64,000 bases of DNA, taken from positions 84,433,675 to 84,497,674 of the forward strand of contig NC_035444.2 of NCBI RefSeq assembly GCF_002127325.2. Direction: 5' to 3'. Of this stretch, positions 1 to 11,586 are shown one piece after another. The translations under genes were made by a program, and so were the position numbers. The number at the start of each line of letters is the position of its first letter. The stretch's first letter is position 1. Origin of the DNA: Helianthus annuus (taxonomy: Eukaryota > Streptophyta > Magnoliopsida > Asterales > Asteraceae). Under the pieces are notes generated by a model, which saw nothing but the letters and a program-made list of their open reading frames with translations, made no database searches and had not been told where the DNA came from.

Positions 1-704
1 AGCCGCTTATCTCATGTTCAAGGTTGGTTGTTAGTGTTTTTTTAGAATTTAATTACTCTAAAACATATTTCTGTGTTTTTATTATTCACTATAAGTTTTC
101 TTTTTTCTTTCTTTGTTTTTTTTAAACAACCAAATTCTTTTATTGTTTTAATATTATTATTAATTGTAAACATATTATGTTTTTCTCCTAACTTCTAAAA
201 TAATTTTTTTACAAATTATTCGAACTAACCTGAATCTGTTGGTTCGTTATAGTACTCGTAATAGGGTTTGATCGAATTGTTGAGTGAGGCAACAACAATG
301 CAACAACGACCCTTAATTCTTGTTTTATTGGGATGGATAGGGCCTGGTTTTTTTATATCGTCAAGGGCCCAATTATTTTTTAACATCCTCAGAGATAACC
401 CAGATTTTCTTTAATACCCAAAGTTTTATATTATGTACGTGTATAAGCCAGGAGGTTTTCTCATCTCAATGTAACCAACAACGGTTGTATTTAGTAGAAT
501 TAGTTTTTCTATTCAAAAGGGGGTGGCGGCGCAACTTGTTGCCCGACTACCTGCCATTACTTTGTAATTGCCCTTTTTCGTGTGGAATGATATTGTTATA
601 TGTTCAATTAAAAAAAAATAACGTGAAAGTATTTTTTAAAATCAACTATGAAAACACTGAAATTTACACCACTCTTCATTCAACCATTTTTTAAAATATT
701 TTAA
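1..704. other. AT-rich intergenic DNA, no gene seen
   Basis: Low-complexity AT-rich sequence with poly-T and poly-A stretches. Short open frames are present, but none has a recognisable domain or coding-like composition. The last 9 bases (696-704, ATATTTTAA) are the left target-site duplication of the following element. Confidence 0.6.
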
Positions 705-1909
705 GAGTTAATACAAGGTTCGCCCTTGTGGTTTGGGGAACTAACAAGATTCGATACTACGAGTTTGAAGTAACAATCTAGGGTATTAACTTTGAATTTT
801 GTAGCATCCTATGATATTAAGGATAACATTAGTTAAGAACTAACTAAGAACTGAGGGTATTTTCATCATTTCATATCTTAGTACCCAATTTTTTTTACTT
901 TTGAGAAAAAACATAAACTTATCGAGTAAAAAATCTTATCATTTAAAAAAAATTTCTTGATTGTTTAACTAATAATTTTTGAAATTGTGAGTTCGGCTCA
1001 ATTTCACACAACGAAACGTAAATAAAGAGTACAATTTGAATTCGGCTCGGTTTATACAGCAAAGCGTAGATAAAATAATATGTTGTGATGTTGATAAAAT
1101 ATTTTAGAATATATATATAACTTTTTACACAATGAAACACACATAAAAAGTGCGTTGTGAGTTGGGATGGCTTTCACACAAAGAAACGTAGATCAAAGAA
1201 ATATGTTGTGCCGTAGATGGAATCTTTAAGAATACATAACTTTTCACACAATGAAACTTAGAAAAAAAATTATGTTGTGAGTCTAGCACGGTTTAACCAA
1301 ACGAACGCATATATTAAATTTGTCGTGACATGGATATGATATTTTAAAATATATAACTTTTCACACAACAAAACGTAGGTTAAATAACATGTCGTGAGTT
1401 CGGCTTGATATCACACAATGAAACATAGATAAAAAAATATGTGGTGACGTAGATAAAATCTTTTTGAATATAACTTTTCACACTGGGAAACGTAGATAAA
1501 AAATACGTCGTGAGTTCGGCTCAATTTCACACAACGAAACGTAGATAAAAAATAGGTCTCGAGTTCAGCTCGGTTTCATACAATGAAACGTAGATGATAA
1601 ATTTACGTCGTGACTTCCAAGTGGTTCTGCACAACGAAACGTAGATAAAATATATGTCGTGACATAGATAAAATCTTTTAGGATATATAATTTTTTTTTC
1701 ACAATTCCAAAAGTAACAAGTTTGGGTACTAAGATGTTAAATGATGAAAATACTCTTAGTTCTCCGTTAGTTTTTAATTGGACTTAGCCTTAATACACTT
1801 TTGGATGTTACAAAATTATAAGTTAATACCATAAATTGTTACTTTAAACTCTTAGTAACCAACCTTATTACCCTCTACAAACCACAAGGACTAGCAGTGT
1901 AATCAATTC
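705..1909. mobile_element. Non-autonomous Mutator-like (MULE) foldback element
   Basis: A 1205-bp element with long, imperfect terminal inverted repeats of about 185 bp (about 705-888 and 1715-1909). It is flanked by a perfect 9-bp target duplication, ATATTTTAA (696-704 and 1910-1918). The ends read GAGTTAATACAAGG on the left and, on the complement of the right end, GAATTGATTACACTG. A 9-bp duplication, ends starting with G and long inverted repeats are the Mutator superfamily signature. The interior has no transposase and holds a minisatellite. The ends resemble those of the element at 52836-54677, which also has a 9-bp duplication, so both probably use related transposases. Confidence 0.85.
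1005..1650. repeat. Degenerate ~50-bp minisatellite inside the MULE
   Basis: About 12 copies of a word close to CACACAACGAAACGTAGAT, spaced about 40-65 bp apart, joined by variants of a TATGTCGTGAGTTCGGCTC-like segment or an AT-rich segment. Copies start near 1009, 1127, 1176, 1235, 1361, 1412, 1479, 1528, 1578 and 1629, with weaker ones between. The copies are diverged, so the expansion is not recent. Confidence 0.8.
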
Positions 1910-1918
1910 ATATTTTAA

Positions 1919-2541
1919 ATACTACAAAATGAGTAAAAAAGAAACCAAATACCTTACGGATTATGGCCATATGGTAGAGTTTGGGTACCGTTAGTGGAAA
2001 AATACCAAAACCGAATATAATAGAAGAATATGGATATCGATACCAATTCTTAATTAGTATCAGTTTGGTATGATGTAAGAAATGTTTATCCATAAATTAA
2101 AAAAAAAAAACTATTTTGAAGACAACCTCGTTTTCAAAAACCAACTTTTAGTTTCCTAAATAAAAATAATATAACAATTTCAAAGCAATTACCTAACATA
2201 AACGTTAAATGCCAAAAAGAAAAAAAAAACCTTAATATCTAGCCCAAAAGCTGATTTAATTCATTCATGTATAGCATACTTAACAAGTGCATAACTAAAG
2301 TGGTTGTTTCATTTCTGGCTAAAGCTGATTTGTCACAATCACTTTGCACACATGCTTAAATGATTACACTTCTAGCCAAAACTGATTTGTCTTCATTTAA
2401 GTAGAATTTAACTAAGTCTATTATTTTGATGTTAGTAATAGACAATATCACAACTTCATAATTAAAATGGTCATTATTTATGCATGCCTTAGTATAACAT
2501 GCCCTTAGATAACATTAGGACTTCATGATTAGTATCATAAT
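1919..2541. other. AT-rich spacer, no gene seen
   Basis: No domain, RNA gene or repeat boundary recognised. A copia 5' LTR and a primer-binding site would be expected here if the downstream element were complete. Neither was found, so the 5' end of that element is probably truncated or diverged beyond recognition. Confidence 0.5.
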
Positions 2542-2565
2542 TTGCTCATCTTATTTCCATTATCA

Positions 2566-3621
2566 GCACCCAATTACGGGGTTCCACCTTTGACTGGTGA
2601 TAACTTTGCTGCATGGAAGGACTCTCTCATGCTTACGCTTGGATTGCTGGACTTCGATTATGCTTTAAGAGAGAATAAACCAGCGGACCTTACTCCTCAA
2701 AGTACTGCTGCTGAGCAGTTGACTCATGAATAGTGGACTAGGTGTGACCGCATGTCTCTCATGTTTATGAAGCAGTCCATAAGCAATGCAATCGGAGGAG
2801 CCATTCCTGATTCTGAAGATGCTAAAACCTACCTGGCTTCTGTGGAGGCGCAATTCAAGAGGACATCTAAAGCACACGTTAGTACTCTTATCCTCAAGCT
2901 GGTGACAATTAAGTCTGATGGGAGGAGCGGCATTCGCGAACACATCATGATGATGAATGACATGGCCAATAAGATGAAGGGGCTAGAAATGGAAATCAGT
3001 GATGGTTTTCTTGTTCATTTCATCATTACTTCGCTTCCTTCGTCCTTTGAAGCATTCATGATCAATTACAACACTCAGAAGGACAAATGGACGATGAGTG
3101 AGCTGGTCGCTATGTGCGTACAGGAGGTTGGGGATGATCGAGAATTAGAAGTGAAGGCCATTGGAATATTACAATTATTTATAAAAACTGGTTTATGTAT
3201 TAAACTTTATGTTACCTTATATGTTCCTAAGGTAACTCGAAACCTTGTATCAGGACCAAAGTTAGACATGGACGGTTTTATTGTTTCCCATGATCATCGT
3301 AAACTCTATATCCTCTATGATTTCGTTCTTTTTGGTACTGGCATTCTGGATGGTGGTCTCTATAGACTAGAACTAGATGATGACTTTTCCAAATCTTTGT
3401 TGTCATATAATATTAATGAATCACTCACAAAGATGAAAGAGAAACGAGACTTAGAGACTTCATCCATGTTATGGCATCAACGTTTAGGCAACACCTCAAG
3501 AGAACGACTAAATCATCTCGTAAAGGATGAAGTCTTACCTCCTCTCGATTTCTCTAATTTTGGAATATGTGTTAAATGTCTTAAAGGTAAAATGACATTA
3601 GCGAATAAGAAAGGTGCCACT
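2566..3621 (+). pseudogene. copia gag fused by deletion to GAG-pre-integrase domain
   Basis: The N-terminal part reads GVPPLTGDNFAAWKDSLML, the usual start of a copia gag (DUF4219/UBN2-like capsid), and is followed by a TAG stop at 2731-2733. Reading resumes in the same frame with a long capsid-like stretch to about 3150. The zinc knuckle and the protease active-site region are absent. After the deletion the frame gives YVPKVTRNLVSG and then MLWHQRLGNTSRERLNHLVK and CVKCLKGKM, the His and Cys signature of the pre-integrase zinc-binding domain. The family role is virus-like-particle assembly and polyprotein maturation. This copy cannot do either because of the stop and the deletion. The frame ends where the solo LTR inserted. 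Confidence 0.85.
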
Positions 3622-4114
3622 AGGAGTGATATGCGCAAAATGCAACATATAAATTATATCAATTGTGGCATAAAACTAACCATTTTTTAGTACTAATGTT
3701 GGAAAAAGTGTGCTTTTGTCTTCCTTTTTGTATTTTCAGGATTAACTGAGCTCAAATTAACAAAAAAAGCAAAAAAGACAGCAAAATCTAACATAAATAC
3801 AAGAAAAGGAACAAAAGTGGAATGCCCGACCCCTCGACAGCATCTTCCCAAGCAAAACTAAGAAAACAGAAGACTGAACACGCCCCGTGCTCAGCGAGCA
3901 CGGGGCCGTGCCCAAGTAGCAGCAGAAAAGACAAAACCTTTAGAAGCTTCTACTGCTCACCACGGGGCCGTGCCCAGCGGACACGGGGGCGTGGTCAACT
4001 TCCTGCAGGCGCATTTATTGTAATTGCGAATTACAATTAATGAAGAGAGAGACGAGGATGGACACGGGGCCGTGCCCAGCGGGCACGGGACTGTGCCCGA
4101 GCTTCTGTTCAGCC

Positions 4115-4122
4115 TATAAATA
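4115..4122 (+). promoter_or_regulatory. TATA box of the 1.68 kb LTR
   Basis: TATAAATA follows a GC-rich U3-like block and precedes a CT/CA-rich leader (ACCACC repeats), the usual layout of a plant LTR promoter. It points to + strand transcription. Confidence 0.6.
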
Positions 4123-4730
4123 GGAGTGTTTGGAGCCATTTCAACTCATCCCTTGGCACACCACCTCTCTCACACTTCACCCACCACCCACCATCACCAT
4201 AACACCATCATCCACCACCATCATCCATTGTCCATCATAGAGTGTGTGAGTCGTCTCGGGATCCAAGATTGATCGTAAGAGTTCTTGACAATCCAAGGCC
4301 ATGTTTGCCTAAGTCTCTTACATCACTTGGTGAAGACAAGTGTTTAGTGTAATACTTTTTATTTTTAATCTTTTGCACTTTTTAATTGGTTTTGTATTAA
4401 TGACTTTAATTACTAGTTTCTTATGTTGAAGGTGATTCTTCCTTATCGTTTGTCCGTGGTGTCTTGGCATTATTTTACTGTCTATATAAAATAAAAGATT
4501 TTCACCATTCATATCTCCACGCTCTATATGGAGGTATGTTGGCTACCTGGTCGGGGGTTAAGAGAACGGTTTGGTAAGAGTCTTGCCATTGTTCAGTGTA
4601 TAGATCCTGCAAAGGACCTGGGTCAAATTTAGTAGGACCTCCTTCAATACCCAAAGGTATTGGATGGCGGGGGTCCAAACTCTTTGATCCCCTCATAAGT
4701 TAAACTACTATTAAAACTTTAACCCAGCTA

Positions 4731-4924
4731 CTTAGGACTGTATCCCTGCTGACTCAAACTACTTAGCTGAGGGTAACGTCGCCTTCAAAAGAGGGGCCTA
4801 CCACATTATGCATTAATAACTTAATTAATTATCTTTCAATAATCCGACCCTTTAGGATTGTATCCTTGCTGACTCAAACTACTGGGTTGAGGGTAACGTC
4901 GCCTTCAAAAGAGGGGCCTACTAC
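4731..4924 (+). repeat. 120-bp-period direct duplication inside the solo LTR
   Basis: Two copies, 4731-4804 and 4851-4924, each contain GAGGGTAACGTCGCCTTC followed by AAAAGAGGGGCCTAC. They differ at only a few positions. Confidence 0.85.
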
Positions 4925-5315
4925 AATAACTAAGATAATCTCTTAAATGAGTGCAAAAGTGCGAAAATAATCAAAGGTTACACTAACACACGAGTCGGAT
5001 CCAAGTGATTCATCTTGTCTATCTGTTTTTATTTTCAGCATTTTAGATAGTTTTATTTTCTTAGTTTAAAAATCTTTTTCTAACATTTTGATTTGATTAG
5101 ACGTTGAGGATAAACCGGTACTAAAAGCTCTTGTGTCCTTGGACGACCTCGGTATCTTACCAACACTATACTACGTCCACGATGGGTGCACTTGCCCATA
5201 TGTGTGTTTAGTGTTAGTAAATATCGTGTTTTATAAATTTAAAACTTGGCTAAAAGTGTAAAAAGGGCTTAAAATATACATCTAATATATATAACACCTT
5301 ACACACATCAAGGAG

Positions 5316-6120
5316 CTCTAATTTGTTAGAACTCATTCATACTAACATTAGTGGTCCCTACCAAATCGCTGGCATAGCAGCACATACTTCATTATCATTT
5401 TCATTGATGATTATTCTCATTACATGTACTTGTATCTTATTAAGGAGAAATCTGAATCTCTTACAACTTTTAAAGATTATAAGGCTGAAGTTGAAAAGCA
5501 ATTAGATCGTCAGATTAAAGTTGTGAGATCAGATAGAGGCGGTGAATATTATGAAAGACAGACTGATGTGGGTCAAGCTCCTGGTCCATTTTATGAGTTT
5601 TGTAAGGGCCAAGGGATTGTGAACCAATACACATGCCTGGTACACCTCAGCAGAATGGTGTCGCTGAACGAAGAAACTATACCCTTATGAACATGGTGCA
5701 CAGTATGTTCGCCAACACTAATTTACCATTATTCCTCTGGACTGAAGCGTTAAAGCAGCTGTTCATATACTCAATAGAGTTCCTTCTAAGTTTGTCCCTA
5801 AAACTCCTTATGAACTTTGGACAGGAAGGAAACCGAGTCTTAAATATATGAAAGTATGGGGCTGCATTGCTGAAGCAAACTTTATAATCCTTTCCTAAGG
5901 AAACTTGACCCTAAAACAGTTACCTGTCTCTTTATCGGGTATCCTGATCACTCAAAGGGTTATCGTTTCTATTGTCCTTTCCATGTCATCCGTATTGTTG
6001 AAACCAAGTGTGCTGCGTTCCTGGAGGATTTCAAGGTCAGTGGGAGCAGTACCAACCCTTACGAAGAATTACAAGAAGTACAAGACGCGGGGGGAGGGGG
6101 GGAGACTCGTCGCTTACCAT
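5316..6120 (+). pseudogene. copia integrase, frameshifted
   Basis: Integrase catalytic-core (rve) hallmarks are readable in several frames: LLELIHTNISGPYQ with the first acidic region, then VVRSDRGGEYYE around 5520-5555 (second catalytic Asp), then GTPQQNGVAERRN around 5636-5675 (catalytic Glu), then a WTEALK segment and a C-terminal part with KYMKVWGC and LFIGYPDHSKGYRFY. At least three frame changes (near 5400, 5635 and 5730-5890) break it. In the family this enzyme inserts the cDNA copy; this copy is non-functional. The 5' end is joined to the solo LTR target duplication at 5311-5315. Confidence 0.85.
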
Positions 6121-6229
6121 TACTCCGAATACTCCTCTTGTACCCAATGCAATTACTGCACCTGAAGCTACTGCACCAACTCCAAGTTTACCTCTACAAT
6201 CAGAACCCATTATACCTTATAACGAAGGC

Positions 6230-7250
6230 ACATCAAACGCTCAAAACCAAGACAACGCTGAACCCGATAATCAACTCAGGAGGTCATCTAGGCCCAGAAG
6301 GCCTACTAATTGGGATGATTATGTTACCTACCAGAGTGAAATGGATCCCGGAAAGCTCAATGATCCTACCTCTTACAATGAAGCCATTAGTAGTGATCAG
6401 TCTTCTGAATGGAATAAAGCAATGATTGATGAGCTTGAATCCATGAAGAAAAATGACGTTTGGGATTTGGTAAAATTACCCAATGGTGTCTAACCTGTAG
6501 GATGTAAGTGGGTGTTCAAAACAAAACTGGATCCGAATGGGAACGTTGAACGCTACAAAGCGAGAATGGTTGCAAAGGGCTACACTCAGAAAGAGGGAAT
6601 TGATTATCAAGAGACGTTTTCACCTGTCTCTCGTAAATATTCATTAAGGATCGTCATGGCCCTAGTAGCTCATTTTGATTTAGAGCTGCATCAGATGGAC
6701 GTTAAAACCGCTTTCCTTAACGGAGACTTAGACGAAGATGTTTACATGAAACAACCTGAAGGCTTTAAACCTGAAGGTCAGGAGCATCTAGTTTGTAAGT
6801 TGAAAAAATTCATTTACGGGTTAAAACAAGCATCACGTCAATGGTACCTCAACTTTGATGAAGTCATGAAGAAACAAGGTTTTATAAAGAATCAAGTGGA
6901 TCAATGCACCTAACTCAAGATGAGTGGGAGCAACTTTACTATACTTGTCCTTTACGTAGATGATATTCTATTGGCAAGTAATAGTTGAGACATGTTGCAT
7001 GAGTCAAAGCGGTTACTCTCACATAACTTCGACATGAAGGATCTCGGAGATGCTTCTTACGCCATTGGCATCGAAATTCACCGAGATAGACACAAAGGGA
7101 TCTTAGGATTGTCTCAAAAGGCTTACACAGATCATGTTCTTACACGTTATAACATGCAATAGTGCAAACCCTCAGTCGCTCCAGTAGTTAAGGGAGATGT
7201 TTTCGGTTCATTCTAGTGTTCGACAACAGAGGTAGAAAAGGAGCAAATGA
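6230..7250 (+). pseudogene. copia reverse transcriptase (RVT_2), interrupted by stops
   Basis: A linker rich in Ser/Arg/Pro (RRSSRPRRPTNW) is followed by the conserved WNKAMIDELESMKKNDVWDL. A TAA follows at 6491-6493, then VGCKWVFKTKLDPNGNVERY, FSPVSR, and QMDVKTAFLNGDLDEDVYMK around 6692-6750. The catalytic YVDDILLAS motif is at about 6954-6980, after a further stop (6911-6913). Later stops lie near 6987, 7160 and 7216. The YVDD box and the DVKTAFLNG box are diagnostic of copia RT. The enzyme would copy element RNA into cDNA; this copy is dead. Confidence 0.9.
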
Positions 7251-7900
7251 GCCAGATACCTTACGCATCAGTAGTCGGGAGCCTGATGTATGCTCAAGTC
7301 TGTACTCGCCCAGATATCGCTTATATTGCTGGAATGCTAGGCCGTTATCAGACTAATCCTGGCTTATATCACGGGAAAATAGCTAAGAAGGTACTTCGAT
7401 ATCTGCAAGGGATGAAAGACTATAAACTGACTTATAGAAGAAGTGATCATTTAGAAGTGGTAGGCTATTCTGATTCTGACTTTGCCAAATGCAAAGATGA
7501 CAAGAAATCCACTTTGGGCTATATCTTTATGATAGCAGGCGGACCTATTTCATGGAAGAGTCATAAACAATAGTTTACCACAACTTCCACAATGATGGCA
7601 GAATACATTGTTGTTTATAACACAAACTGTCATGGAATGTTTCTTAGGAATCTGATCACTGGACTCAAAATCGTTAATTCCATTTTAGACCATTGAAGCT
7701 TTATTGTGATAACTCAGCTGCCGTTACTCTCTCGAAAAGTAACAGTTCGACTGGAGCTGGTTTATATCTCGATACAAAATATCTGTTCGTAGGTGAACGA
7801 GTTGAGGAAAATAATCTTTGTATTGAGTATATTAGTAGTAAAGATATGCTTGTGGATCCAAATGACTAAAGGTCTCCCACCTAAAGTTTATGAAGAACAT
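7247..7900 (+). pseudogene. copia RNase H, C-terminal end of pol
   Basis: An open stretch reads IPYASVVGSLMYAQVCTRPD, followed by VVGYSDSDFAKCKDDKKSTL and GPISWKSHKQ, the standard copia RNase H start with its DSDFA acidic motif. A TAG (7571-7573) truncates it, and the rest (MMAEYI and a degraded LYCDNSAA-like segment at about 7700-7730) is readable only across stops and frame changes. It ends before the noncoding 3' region and polypurine tract. Confidence 0.85.
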
Positions 7901-8254
7901 GTTCGGAATATGGGATTTACTAAAGACCTTATTTAAGGATATTGTACTAGCTTATGTCTTAATGAAATTTCCTCAGTTTGATTTTGTATGTCTCTAAGAA
8001 TATGTTCAACCGGTATAATGGCATATAGACAAATAAAATTACAAATCAAACAAAGGGGTTATGCGTATTTTGATCATAAAGATTAGGTTTTAAATTGAGG
8101 CTATAGTATGACTAATGGGGGTCCTGAGTCGAATGATTATTCAGCGGCTGTACTTATCTGCTATAGTTCTTGGTTTAAGGCTAAAATGAGTGTTAACTCC
8201 TGATTAGGCTTATTTAATACTCATAGTAAATGATTACTCGGCTAAGTGGGAGAA

Positions 8255-8676
8255 TGTAAGATTAAATACGTTATGATGTTGTATAATCTTTTACAATATA
8301 TAGATCAAAATATATAATGACCTATTAAATAATTAGTTGGTAATTGTTAATTGACCATATTATCCTTATTAACTAATTGGGTTTCCTGTTGGGTGCATAT
8401 ATAAGGAGACTTATATAGAGGTTACAAGGTTAGACAATTAGACATCTTGTTCTTAGTTCATAACATCATTCGAAACCTCCCTCTCCATAGCCGATTACCC
8501 TTTATCGGTTTTCATGATCACCATCATTAGATTGCACCCTAAGGTGGAACCAGATCACATTGACAAGCATGTCGACTTTGATGGTTGCATCACTTACTGG
8601 ATTCTCTGCTTGCCTGTCTGCAATCACGGGTATGTTTTCATGTTTTCCATTATGCTTAAAACAGAACTGATCAACA
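8255..8676 (+). mobile_element. 3' LTR of the decayed copia element
   Basis: The polypurine tract AAGTGGGAGAA (8244-8254) lies immediately before TGTAAGATTAAA, a copia-style LTR start. A TATA-like GCATATATAAGG lies at about 8396-8407. The 3' end is uncertain: candidate CA ends are at 8663 and 8676. No 5' LTR partner was found for comparison. Confidence 0.6.
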
Positions 8677-9758
8677 AAAAGCGAATACATATTTGTGTTT
8701 GGTTTTTTTCTTGACATTTTGGTATATGTACCGTTGACAATGGGATTGCATTAAAGTAAGGTGATTTTTGGGAATCGTAGTCAATAAAAGTGTCGATATT
8801 ATGCCAGTACCCTAACAAATCGAACTGATTGCAAGCAAAAAACATTGGTACCGGGATTTATTTTTTATGGTTTTAATTTGATATAATACCTTTGTCGATA
8901 TATTTGTGGCCATACCTCGACTTCATTTTTTTCTCTTTCGGTTGCTATAGAGAGTGTCGGTGTCTTCATGAACAGAACCGATATTGACCAAATTTTCAAT
9001 GCGTAGCGGGGGAGAAATCCGTTAGTTACATTTATCACAAACTATTAATGTGTTAGTATTATTGTAGTGAATAAGTAAAATAAAACTGGTTAGCTTTTTT
9101 AATTTGTTGATAAAAAGGTGATCCTTCTCAAACCAAAGTAGCAAGTGAATGATGTTGATGTTGATGACGACTGGTGGAGGTGGTTAATAGTGGAGATTTG
9201 ACTATGATAATGAAATCATATAAAAAGGAGGTTTGACTAATGAAGAATTTGGTAGTGTGCCATTGTATGGTTCTATGGCTAATCAATTTTTATTAAGTTA
9301 TAGAAAGTTAAGTGACATTTGAAGTGATGTAGGGACCAAGTCGACATATATTTCCATTATTTTTCATTGTCTTGCACAAATAATATATAGAGAAAGGTAA
9401 GGGTTGTTCTATAAAGGATTAAATTCCAAAGAAAGCTAAGAAATAATAAAAGTTGGATATGTGCAATCATTAAAATTAAAGGTGGAGGGTACAAAGGCAA
9501 TTCAAACAATTAGCCTAATATGGATAAAACACCATATAACTACAAAATAAAACACCATGTACCCTTTATTACCTGCAAAACAAAACATCATATAACGTTT
9601 ATTAACCGCAAAGCAAAATAACATGTACATCTTACAAATAAAACACTGCATAATGAACACTTAGTTGCTTGCAAAATAAAATACCATGTACCTGCTATAG
9701 CAATATGACACTTAAATTAAAGAAAAAAATGCTCGATATTATGGTGTAGTTTTCTTTA

Positions 9759-9762
<4 letters not shown>
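8677..9762. other. Intergenic DNA, no gene seen
   Basis: Moderately AT-rich. From about 9520 to 9710 there are several imperfect copies of a word like GCAAAATAAAACACCATGTA, which suggests the inside of another diverged repeat. No element boundary could be fixed. Confidence 0.5.

Positions 9763-9803
<41 letters not shown>
9763..9803. repeat. (TA)n microsatellite
   Basis: About 40 bp of uninterrupted TA. The next TA tract starts at 10055. The 9804-10054 segment between them could be a TA-flanked element, but I could not pair its ends. Confidence 0.9.
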
Positions 9804-9806
<3 letters not shown>

Positions 9807-10051
9807 GTTGTTGACATTTAAAAATGATGCAGATAATTTGCTTGTGCATTACATGTGAGTCTCTGAAATTAACTAAAATCATGCCGAAATTACATTTGTA
9901 CCAATATACTATTAAATAAATAATTAAATATAAAACATAATTTACAAAAAATTTCACTAACCAATCTCATACATCCAAAACTATAATCTAATGGTCCATA
10001 ATACTTCTTAGCCTTTCTTAGAAAAAAAAGCATATGTAGAATAACTCTACT

Positions 10052-10086
<35 letters not shown>

Positions 10087-10620
10087 TCAGGATTTAGAGA
10101 AAACGGTAGAAAGTGTGAGAATGGTGAGAACGCTTATTGATCGTCCGATCAAAACAATCTATGGACTAGATTGCCGCGGTGGCATTTTAGTAAATAACAC
10201 CAATTTTATTACGTGAACGCGCTTCATTAAGGGTAAAAAAGTAAAAAACCATTCCTCATATAAAACGCCATTGATAAATAAAACGCCAAATAAATACAAA
10301 ACGCCATTTTTATCGCTGCGTACTTTTTTCTGTGTTTTTATTTAAGCTCTCTGGCTACAAAAACGCCAAAAAATATGAAACACCATTATATATAACGCCA
10401 AAGCTTACATCCGGATAAATGTTAACTACATTTTTTATTATAAAAATAACATCCCGCCTAAACTACGCGCCAAAAAAATTCTATAAGTAGAAACGTCTCA
10501 CCACCTTCCGTTTATCACACCAAAAAAACATAAAAAAACACACAGTGGTTGCTAAAAAAATTTACAACTCAATGTAAAACGCCAAAAAATACGACAACAA
10601 ACATCTTTTCTTTGATCCTC

Positions 10621-10900
10621 AGTAATGTTCTGCATGAAGCTTCATTTAATGATTTGTTAAGTAAGTGTAGTAAGATTTTGCTGCATGAGATGGACAAAAT
10701 TGAAAAAAGAGGGACTGATGACACCCATATGTCATACTGTCATCTTTGTTCCTGAAGAAGGTTTGGATGATAAGAAGAGACCTATACCAGTGTAAATGCT
10801 ACTTTGGCCTCAATGAATATAATGAAGACCACAGGCAGATAGCATCCACCCACAAGGGGGTCGATCTATGTCTCCAACATCCACAAAGACATTTCAACAC
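10621..10900 (+). pseudogene. Coding remnant shared with the 31.5 kb element
   Basis: The frame reads VLHEASFNDLLSKCSK, then LLHEMDKIEKRGTDDTHM, before a stop at 10753-10755, and degraded coding-like sequence follows. The element at 31525-33870 has a matching stretch (about 33000-33300, with CTGCATGAGATGGACAAA in both) with its own stops and shifts. Conservation at codon level in two elements suggests descent from one captured or ancestral gene. I do not recognise the family. Confidence 0.45.
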
Positions 10901-11586
10901 ATGAACAAAGAAAATAAACAACGCCAAACCCAAAACGCCATTTATTTGTTACATTTCTTGTAGTTTCAAAAGAAAAAAAGAGTCTGATGACACTAAAGAT
11001 TTAAAATCATAAATTGCTTCTACTTTGTTTTTTTTTCTGTATCTATTGTTTGTTTTGTAATGTCAGTTAATAAACAACAAAAGAATATTAATGCTATAAT
11101 GAAAAATATAATAAAACGCTAAAATTAGCAAATACGTGTAAAACGTCATAATGCCATAAAAACGCCCCCAAAAAACTACCAAACTATAATAAAATTAATT
11201 TGAACAGCTAATATTATAAAAAAAGAAGCGTGAGACAATGTGAAAAGAATATAAAACAAAAGAAGTCCAATAGTTATCTAACCACCATTGGAAAACAAAA
11301 CGCCATAATTACAGCCGTCAAAAGATTTGACGTGTTACACAATTAAAACAGTTGAGTCTGAAAACAAAACATGGTAAACTGCAAAAAACAGTAAAATGAA
11401 ACGACGGAAAACATAATTACTAACATTTATTATATTAAATTCATTTATCTTTTTCAAAACGCCATAATTACCTGTCATACGCAGGAAAAAAAAGTCAATA
11501 TAAAAGAAGACCATGAGAACCTAAGCTCAAACACACCAAAAAGACTAAAACGCCATATATTCTCTAAAACGCCAAAAAAATTAAAA

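Larger units (their letters stand above)
3627..5310 (+). mobile_element. Solo LTR (probably Ty3/gypsy), 1684 bp, inside the copia integrase
   Basis: The LTR starts TGATATGCGC and ends ACACATCA, so the termini are TGAT/ATCA. It is flanked by the 5-bp duplication AGGAG (3622-3626 and 5311-5315). Removing it restores the copia reading frame across the join. It has a TATA box (4115-4122), GC-rich CACGGGGCCGTGCCC palindromic words (about 3890-4100) and an internal 74-bp duplication (4731-4804 and 4851-4924). Only one LTR is present, as expected after LTR-LTR recombination. The gypsy assignment rests on length and on resemblance to recalled aster-family LTRs. Confidence 0.88.
2542..8676 (+). mobile_element. 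Decayed Ty1/copia LTR retrotransposon, 5'-truncated, split by a solo LTR
   Basis: The order gag, GAG-pre-integrase, integrase, reverse transcriptase, RNase H, polypurine tract, 3' LTR is the copia order; gypsy elements carry integrase last. Stops and frameshifts break every domain. The segment from the gag zinc knuckle through protease is missing: the frame passes from the gag tail into the pre-integrase region within about 30 codons near 3145-3230. A separate solo LTR (3627-5310) interrupts the integrase start. No 5' LTR or primer-binding site was found. It is inactive. Confidence 0.9.

Noticed and set aside
1005..1650. CRISPR-like array of regularly spaced repeats
   Set aside because: Plant nuclear context, diverged repeats, spacers themselves repetitive, no cas genes, and the array is enclosed by MULE ends.
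5311..8254. Active copia retrotransposon
   Set aside because: Multiple stops and frameshifts in integrase, RT and RNase H, missing protease and missing 5' LTR.
9804..10054. A further TA-flanked element between two TA tracts
   Set aside because: TA flanks both sides, but no convincing inverted ends or the GGGnnAGG signature could be paired.
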